From: Mageeibacillus sp. UBA3781
GTDB lineage: Bacteria; Bacillota; Clostridia; Saccharofermentanales; Saccharofermentanaceae
Direction: 5' to 3'
Length of the DNA: 16,248 nucleotides
NCBI GenBank assembly: GCA_002368805.1
Contig: DFFH01000049.1
Coordinates: 588-16,835 of the forward strand
The number at the start of each line of letters is the position of its first letter. Position 1 is the stretch's first letter. Shown in pieces: positions 11,998-16,248 of the stretch. Both the position numbers and the translations under genes were made by a program. The notes under the pieces are model-generated. The model had not been told where the DNA came from and ran no database searches. It saw only the letters and a list, made by a program, of their open reading frames with translations.

Positions 11998-13779
11998 ATG
12001 CCAAGGGATATTATTATTTTAATTGCAGCGATCGTCGGAGGAATCATCCTGATCACGGTTATTCTGTTCGCGATGATCAAGACGGCCAAAGGTAACGAGG
12101 CACTGGTCGTATCCGGTGTCGGCGCGACCGACAAGTACGGCAATCCGAAGATCAAGAGAGCAGGCGGACGCGTCGTCATCCCGTTCATTCAGAAAGCGAA
12201 GTACTTCGATCTCTGCGTAAGAACGGCGAAAGTCGAGGGCGACGTCACCAAGACACAGACCGGTGTGCCGATCCAGATCGACTGGGCAGTAGCTTACAAT
12301 CCGGATGTATCTTCAAATGAGAGCCTGCAGAGAGCGGTCTGCAACTTCCTTGACAAGAATGACAAGGAACTCGAGAGAGTCATCCTGGACGTCGTGTCCG
12401 GCGGTGTACGTGCAGTAATCGCGAAGATGACTCCGGAAGAGGTCATGAACGGAAAAGACAAGCTCGACGATCAGGTCAAGGAATCGATCTCCGCACAGAT
12501 GAAGGATCTCGGATTTAACACGATCCTGTCGATCCATGAGGTCGAGGACGCAGCGGGCAGCACCTATTACAAGGACTTGGCCGCAAGAGACAGAGAGACC
12601 AGACGCCGTGACGCGGCAAATATCTCCGCAGAGGCCGAGCAGTCCATGCGTGAGAAAAGAGCCGAGACAGACCGTATCGCTCAGGAAAAAGAACTCGACG
12701 CGCAGGTAGCTGTTGCAGAGCGTCAGCGTGACACAGACGTCAAGAGAGCGCAGTTTATGGCGGAGACCGCACGTGAGCAGGTCAAGTCGCAGATGGCGGC
12801 CGACCTCGAGCAGGAAACGATCAATCAGCAGCTTGCCGAGAAGCAGGGTACCGTCCTTGTAACGAAGGCGGAGCAGGCAAACCGTGCCGCACTGAAGCAG
12901 CAGGAAGTCGAGATCACCAGAGCAGAGACACAGAAGAAGACCACGGTCATCAATGCACAGGCCGAGGCTGAGAGAAAGAAGGCGGAAGCTGCCGGTGAAG
13001 CAGAGGCGAAGAAAGTATCCGCAGCAGGTAATGCCGAGGCACAGAAACTGACCGCAGCCGGTGAAGCAGAAGCCGCCGCAGTCAGAAAGACGAAAGAAGC
13101 AGCTGCAGAAGCAGAGGCCAGAAAGCTTGAAGCCGATGGTGCCGCAGAGGCAAGAAAGACCGAGGCGGACGGCGCGGCAACGGCTAGAAAGACCGAGGCT
13201 GCAGCCGAGGCAGAAGCGGTAAAAGTACAGGCGGAAGCAGAAGCTACAGCAACGATCGCCAAGGGTAAAGCCGAGGCGGAGGCTATCGAGGCCAAGGGTA
13301 AGGCGGAGGCGGAAGCGATCGAAGCGAAAGGTAAAGCGGAAGCAGAAGCAGCACGTGCTCTCTCTGATGCACAGGCTGCAAACGACAAGGTCAACTTCGA
13401 GCTCAAGAGGATCGAGATCGAGCAGAACACCAGAGTACAGGTGGCCACCAATATCGCGACCGTTATGGCGGAAGTCGGCAAGAATGCGAAGTTCTACGAC
13501 TTTGGCGGCGGTGCGAAGCAGGAAGGCGGCGGAGATCTCCTGACCGGTATTCTCGGCAGGATCCCGCAGGTCTTCGCGAAGGCGGACATGCAGAACGAGG
13601 CGCTGAATGGTGAAGACCTCGCCGAGACAGTTAAGAAGCTCGTCTCCGCAGTCGCAGATCCGATCAAAGGTAAGAAGGCGGAGACGGTTTCCAAGGAAGT
13701 CGCGAATATCGCCGGCGGAAAAGAATCTGTAACCACCAAAGCGTCGGCAGAAGTGATCGACGCGCCGCTGAAGGACTAA
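11998..13779 (+). CDS. Flotillin-family (SPFH) membrane scaffold protein
   Basis: This 593-residue protein resembles bacterial FloT/YuaG, which organises membrane microdomains. A membrane hairpin or helix lies at 4-28, with an SPFH/band-7 domain following (about 30-195; RAGGRVVIPFIQ, TQTGVPIQIDWAVAY, PEEVMNGKDKLDDQV). A long Ala/Glu/Lys/Arg coiled coil runs from about 195 to 485, rich in EAEA units typical of flotillins. A C-terminal tail (490-593) begins with a glycine-rich FYDFGGG. It is longer than the roughly 500 residues usual for FloT, partly because of tandem repeats in the coiled coil (see 13258-13356). GGGAGG at about 11984-11989 precedes ATG 11998. The gene is divergent from the FHA-ABC operon and ends in its own terminator. 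No NfeD-type partner, often beside flotillin genes, is present. Confidence 0.93.
   Translation: MPRDIIILIAAIVGGIILITVILFAMIKTAKGNEALVVSGVGATDKYGNPKIKRAGGRVVIPFIQKAKYFDLCVRTAKVEGDVTKTQTGVPIQIDWAVAYNPDVSSNESLQRAVCNFLDKNDKELERVILDVVSGGVRAVIAKMTPEEVMNGKDKLDDQVKESISAQMKDLGFNTILSIHEVEDAAGSTYYKDLAARDRETRRRDAANISAEAEQSMREKRAETDRIAQEKELDAQVAVAERQRDTDVKRAQFMAETAREQVKSQMAADLEQETINQQLAEKQGTVLVTKAEQANRAALKQQEVEITRAETQKKTTVINAQAEAERKKAEAAGEAEAKKVSAAGNAEAQKLTAAGEAEAAAVRKTKEAAAEAEARKLEADGAAEARKTEADGAATARKTEAAAEAEAVKVQAEAEATATIAKGKAEAEAIEAKGKAEAEAIEAKGKAEAEAARALSDAQAANDKVNFELKRIEIEQNTRVQVATNIATVMAEVGKNAKFYDFGGGAKQEGGGDLLTGILGRIPQVFAKADMQNEALNGEDLAETVKKLVSAVADPIKGKKAETVSKEVANIAGGKESVTTKASAEVIDAPLKD
13258..13356 (+). 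repeat. Three tandem 33-bp units inside the flotillin coiled coil
   Basis: Units 13258-13290, 13291-13323 and 13324-13356 each encode an 11-residue block AKGKAEAEAIE (the last ends AAR). Codons differ at third positions between units, so the expansion is not brand-new or is held by protein selection. An 11-residue period fits a right-handed coiled coil. Confidence 0.8.
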
Positions 13780-13782
13780 CAG

Positions 13783-13866
13783 AAGCAGTTCGCTGACGAG
13801 GCCGCTGTGAAGCTTCGGCGAACGACAAAGAACAAAACAGGCATCGGTCAAGCAGTTCGCTGACGA
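13783..13866 (+). repeat. Exact 17-bp direct repeat after the flotillin gene
   Basis: AAGCAGTTCGCTGACGA occurs at 13783-13799 and 13850-13866, 67 bp apart. The first copy can pair with TTCGGCGAAC just downstream (about 13814-13823) to form a hairpin; the second has no such partner. Confidence 0.7.
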
Positions 13867-13893
13867 TGCGTCGTCGATGAAGACGAGATGGCA

Positions 13894-13937
13894 AGGCCGC
13901 CCCCGAGGTGAGAAATCACTTTGAGGCGGCCTCGTTT
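13894..13937 (+). terminator. Intrinsic terminator of the flotillin gene
   Basis: AGGCCGCC (13894-13901) pairs with GGCGGCCT (13925-13932). An inner stem GGTGA/TCACT closes on a GAAA tetraloop at 13912-13915, and TTTT follows at 13934-13937. Confidence 0.78.
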
Positions 13938-13945
13938 TACACATT

Positions 13946-13994
13946 GTCCGGCAAAAGTGTGGAGAGTGAGTATCAGCCCGGTACGTTGCCGGAC
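13946..13994. repeat. 9-bp inverted repeat in the gap before the glycan operon
   Basis: GTCCGGCAA (13946-13954) and TTGCCGGAC (13986-13994) are perfect arms around 31 bp. The right arm overlaps the 16-base motif copy at 13991-14006. No T-run follows. Confidence 0.5.
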
Positions 13995-14006
13995 GAGTGC
14001 TTTTCG
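13991..14006 (-). repeat. Dispersed motif copy 8 (CGAAAAGCACT, 16-base extended form)
   Basis: AGTGCTTTTCG at 13996-14006 is exact, and the 16 bases 13991-14006 are identical to 2703-2718. It is intergenic. Confidence 0.75.
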
Positions 14007-14066
14007 AGCAGGAAAAGGTGCTATTCGACATATCGTTCGACAACTATGGGTGGAGTGTAAAACAAA

Positions 14067-14141
14067 ATGTCGAATACACTTGCCGAGATCGCGGCAAAAC
14101 TGGAGAAGAACGCAAGCCAGGCAGATCCGGAAGAACTGTAA
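14067..14141 (+). CDS. Possible small protein of 24 residues
   Basis: The frame reads MSNTLAEIAAKLEKNAS and ends DPEEL, an amphipathic-helix pattern. GGTGGAG at about 14049-14055 lies 11 bp before ATG 14067, somewhat far. Not recognised; it could be chance or the remnant of a larger gene in this otherwise empty 519-bp gap. Confidence 0.2.
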   Translation: MSNTLAEIAAKLEKNASQADPEEL

Positions 14142-14215
14142 AAGAACATAAACCAGGCTTTAAAACGGCGGATATTTCGCCGTATTCACAGTATATAAGC
14201 CACGCCCGCCGGGTG

Positions 14216-14277
14216 TATAATAACTGTGAATGACACTTGAGGAGACAAGGCGGATCTAATCGGATTGAAGCTCCGAT
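14216..14277 (+). promoter_or_regulatory. -10 box and leader hairpin before the glycan operon
   Basis: A perfect TATAAT at 14216-14221 lies 77 bp before ATG 14299; no clear -35 is seen 17 bp upstream. Within the leader, ATCGGA (14259-14264) pairs with TCCGAT (14272-14277) around a 7-nt loop. Confidence 0.35.
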
Positions 14278-14298
14278 CTTCTGCCGGATAATGGGGAT

Positions 14299-14763
14299 AT
14301 GAGTGATAATAGGATCAAGGTGTGCCTGGTCGGATCTTCCGGCGGGCATCTGAATCATCTATATATGCTGAAACCGTTCTGGGAAGATAAGGAGCGGTTC
14401 TGGGCAACATTTGATAAAGAAGACTCGAGAAGCCTTCTTGCCGGAGAGAAGATCTATCCGGTGTATTTTCCATCGAACCGATCGGTCAAAGCTCTTTTCA
14501 TCAACACTTTCCGCGCGATCAAGATCCTTCGAAAAGAAAAGCCCGATCTTATTATTTCTTCCGGTGCCGCACCGGCGGTCCCTTTCTTTTATATCGGCAA
14601 ACTGATGCGGAAGAAGCTCATCTACATCGAGCCCTTCGACCGCGTGCACACACGTTCCCTGACAGGAAAATGGTGCTATAAAGTGGCTGATGTATTTATC
14701 GTCCAGTGGGAAGAGATGAAGAAGGTCTATCCGAAAGCTGTTTGTCTGGGGAGCATCTACTGA
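14299..14763 (+). CDS. Alg14/PssD-like glycosyltransferase membrane subunit
   Basis: This 154-residue protein is of the Alg14/PssD/CpsF type, which anchors and activates the Alg13-like catalytic subunit at the membrane. Visible features are the N-terminal glycine loop GSSGGHLNH (12-20), the hydrophobic SSGAAPAVPFFYIGKL (87-102) and the conserved IEPFDRVHTRSLTGK (110-124). Together with the next gene it should transfer a sugar from a nucleotide donor to a lipid-linked acceptor. ATG 14299 has only a weak GGGG upstream. The next gene starts 2 bases after the stop. The order and tight spacing are typical of exopolysaccharide clusters. Confidence 0.88.
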   Translation: MSDNRIKVCLVGSSGGHLNHLYMLKPFWEDKERFWATFDKEDSRSLLAGEKIYPVYFPSNRSVKALFINTFRAIKILRKEKPDLIISSGAAPAVPFFYIGKLMRKKLIYIEPFDRVHTRSLTGKWCYKVADVFIVQWEEMKKVYPKAVCLGSIY

Positions 14764-14765
14764 GT

Positions 14766-15260
14766 ATGATTTTTGTTACTGTAGGAACACATGAACAGTC
14801 ATTCCGGCGGCTGGTCGAATATATGGACAGATGGGCGGGGGAACACGCTGAAGAAGTATTCATTCAGTGCGGCTATACGAAGTATGCCGCAAAGAATGCG
14901 AAAACAAAGGATTTCCTTACCCGGGATGAGATGCTCGGACAGATCAGAAAAGCAAGGATCGTCATCACGCACGGTGGCCCGGCCTGCTATACCGAGGTCC
15001 AAAGATGCGGGAAGTTTCCGATCGTCGTCCCGAGATGCCATAAGCTCGGCGAGCAGTACGATGACCATCAGATCGAGATCGGCCGGGAGTATAAGAAACG
15101 CTATAATACCATCCTTCTGGTCGAAAATATCGAAGAACTCGCATCATATATCGACCGGTACGATGAGCTGATAAAAGACATGGATATGTCATCTCTGCAG
15201 CCGCATAATGCAGAGTTCTGTGAAAGATTGTCGAAGATAGTGGATACGCTCTTGCCCTGA
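14766..15260 (+). CDS. Alg13/PssE-like glycosyltransferase catalytic subunit
   Basis: The 164-residue protein is the GT-B C-terminal half-domain of the Alg13/PssE/CpsG type. It starts MIFVTVGTHEQSFRRLVEYMD. The donor-binding signature is THGGPACYTE (68-77), followed by PRCHKLGEQYDDHQ (89-102). It should bind the nucleotide sugar and work only with the Alg14-like subunit. I place the start at 14766, where the family begins. The same frame is open from 14706 but overlaps the previous gene and adds 20 unrelated residues. Confidence 0.9.
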   Translation: MIFVTVGTHEQSFRRLVEYMDRWAGEHAEEVFIQCGYTKYAAKNAKTKDFLTRDEMLGQIRKARIVITHGGPACYTEVQRCGKFPIVVPRCHKLGEQYDDHQIEIGREYKKRYNTILLVENIEELASYIDRYDELIKDMDMSSLQPHNAEFCERLSKIVDTLLP

Positions 15261-15271
15261 GGTCAGAAGAT

Positions 15272-16231
15272 ATGGAAAGAAAGACGAACCTATCGATCAT
15301 CATACCTGTCTATAACGCGGAGAAGTATCTTCCGTTCTGCCTTGACTCCCTCCTCCAGACGGAAGGGATAGAGAAGACGGAGATCCTCCTGATCGATGAC
15401 GGATCGTCCGATGGCTCTGCGGAAGTCCTCGAAAAATACGAGAAAGAAAACACCAATATCCATGTGATCAGGAAAGAGAACGAAGGTCCATCCGCCACGA
15501 GAAATCTCGGGATACAGAAGGCCTGCGGCGAGTATATCTTTTTTTGCGACGCAGACGATATGGTCGTACCGGTGCTTTTCGGAAAGGTGATAAAACTGGC
15601 GGAGGAAAGCACGGAAGATATGTTCATGTGGGACAGCGAGATCGTCTATGACATGAAGGATCTCCTGGCAAAAAAAGACGAGGAATATTTCGCGCATTAC
15701 GGGCTTCCGAAGAAGGAACTGACATACTCGGGAAAAGAGATCATGGAGATACTGATCCGGGAGGGAAAGGGCTTCATCGCGACGGTCTGGCTCGGCGCAT
15801 ACAGAAGAGAATTCCTGCTTGAAAATGATCTTTTTTTCGAAAAGGGCCTGATCTACGAAGATGAACTGTGGGTGCCGAAGGTCCTGCTGGCGGCAAAGAC
15901 CGTCCACTATATTCCGGAGAAGATCTACAGGTACCGCGTCCGCAGAGGCTCGATCACGAACCCGGTGAAAAAGGACCTGAAGAAAAATGTGGAAGCGCTT
16001 CTCTATGTCTATACTTCGCTGTATGATTACTACGACCGGGTGCTCGCGGGCGACCCGCTGAAGGAGATCATCGAGGGGAATCTCACAAAGAGATACCTGC
16101 ACATGATCTATAAGCTCCGTTTCTGGAAATACGGATACGGAAAGAAGATCGATAAGAAGCGCCTCTGGAAGACCTCGCGCCGGATCCGCGACAAGATCCT
16201 CGTGATGGGACTATATGTGATAGCACACTGA
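15272..16231 (+). CDS. Family-2 glycosyltransferase
   Basis: This 319-residue GT-A enzyme opens SIIIPVYNAEKYLPFCLDSL (8-27). It has the IDDGSSDGS nucleotide-binding turn (41-49), GPSATRNLG (72-80) and the metal-binding DAD at 93-95 within FFCDADDMV. The motif YEDELW (about residue 190) probably holds the catalytic base. The C-terminal third is basic and lacks clear membrane helices. It likely adds a sugar to the glycan begun by the two preceding gene products. The gene starts 11 bp after its neighbour, behind GAGG, and ends inside the window; only 17 bp follow, so the operon may continue. Confidence 0.93.
   Translation: MERKTNLSIIIPVYNAEKYLPFCLDSLLQTEGIEKTEILLIDDGSSDGSAEVLEKYEKENTNIHVIRKENEGPSATRNLGIQKACGEYIFFCDADDMVVPVLFGKVIKLAEESTEDMFMWDSEIVYDMKDLLAKKDEEYFAHYGLPKKELTYSGKEIMEILIREGKGFIATVWLGAYRREFLLENDLFFEKGLIYEDELWVPKVLLAAKTVHYIPEKIYRYRVRRGSITNPVKKDLKKNVEALLYVYTSLYDYYDRVLAGDPLKEIIEGNLTKRYLHMIYKLRFWKYGYGKKIDKKRLWKTSRRIRDKILVMGLYVIAH
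15571..15581 (-). repeat. Dispersed motif copy 9 (CGAAAAGCACC), inside the GT2 gene
   Basis: It differs from the consensus only at the last base. On the coding strand it reads P-V-L-F-G. The extended AAAAGCACCGGTA is shared with copy 6. Confidence 0.65.
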
Positions 16232-16248
16232 AAAATGCACGAAGTGAC

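Noticed and set aside
12313..14043. 576-codon open frame antisense to the flotillin gene, and a 218-codon one in another frame
   Set aside because: Both arise from the Ala/Glu/Lys-rich codons of the coiled coil; their proteins are low-complexity Cys/Arg/Leu or Ala/Ser strings without domains or proper starts.
14706..14765. Upstream start for the Alg13-like protein
   Set aside because: It would overlap the Alg14-like gene and add residues outside the family; the family begins at MIFVTVGTHE.

Overview
The window looks like a chromosomal segment of a Gram-positive Clostridia-type bacterium, perhaps a gut or rumen lineage. This is inference from Bacillus-type ribosome binding sites (GGGAGG, AAGGAGG), U-tailed hairpin terminators, a lipobox lipoprotein, a flotillin, an FHA-ABC transporter and a lysine/alanine-rich histone-H1-like protein. 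There is no rRNA, tRNA, integrase or transposase to fix the taxon.

Layout. Positions 1-338 hold the 3' end of the H1-like gene and its terminator. Positions 485-2424 hold a two-gene NatAB-type ABC exporter, followed by a structured stretch ending in a strong terminator. Positions 2640-3930 are a visibly AT-richer island. It contains a 264-residue protein with PD-(D/E)XK-nuclease-like motifs and, 10 bp after its stop codon, a regular array in which TATGTCT and its reverse complement AGACATA alternate seven times with a 52-bp period. A bidirectional terminator closes the island. On the minus strand follow a ThrH-type phosphoserine phosphatase (4072-4677) and an 838-residue lipoprotein with a C-terminal solute-binding domain (4907-7423). 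Divergent from the lipoprotein is a protein with two cyclic-nucleotide-binding domains and no DNA-binding domain (7645-8595). A minus-strand pair follows: a 2xFHA-ATPase-permease protein (9300-11621) and a small membrane-anchored protein (8729-9298). Divergent from it is a long flotillin (11998-13779). After a 519-bp gene-poor stretch comes a glycan operon: Alg14/PssD-like, Alg13/PssE-like and a family-2 glycosyltransferase (14299-16231).

How the parts may work together. The lipoprotein, cNMP protein, FHA-ABC protein and flotillin suggest a block concerned with membrane organisation and signalling, but no shared pathway is proven. The last three genes probably build an extracellular polysaccharide or lipid-linked glycan: the Alg13/14-like pair forms one glycosyltransferase and the GT2 enzyme extends the chain.

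Two observations stand out. First, the 3556-3901 array with its adjacent nuclease-like gene has fixed geometry and non-repeated spacers, and is not a CRISPR of a known kind; it may be an undescribed system. Second, a short motif, consensus CGAAAAGCACT, occurs nine times between 2708 and 15581 on both strands, in genes and between them, spaced 0.8-2.3 kb apart. It resembles a genome-wide signal such as an uptake, Chi-like or chromosome-organising sequence.
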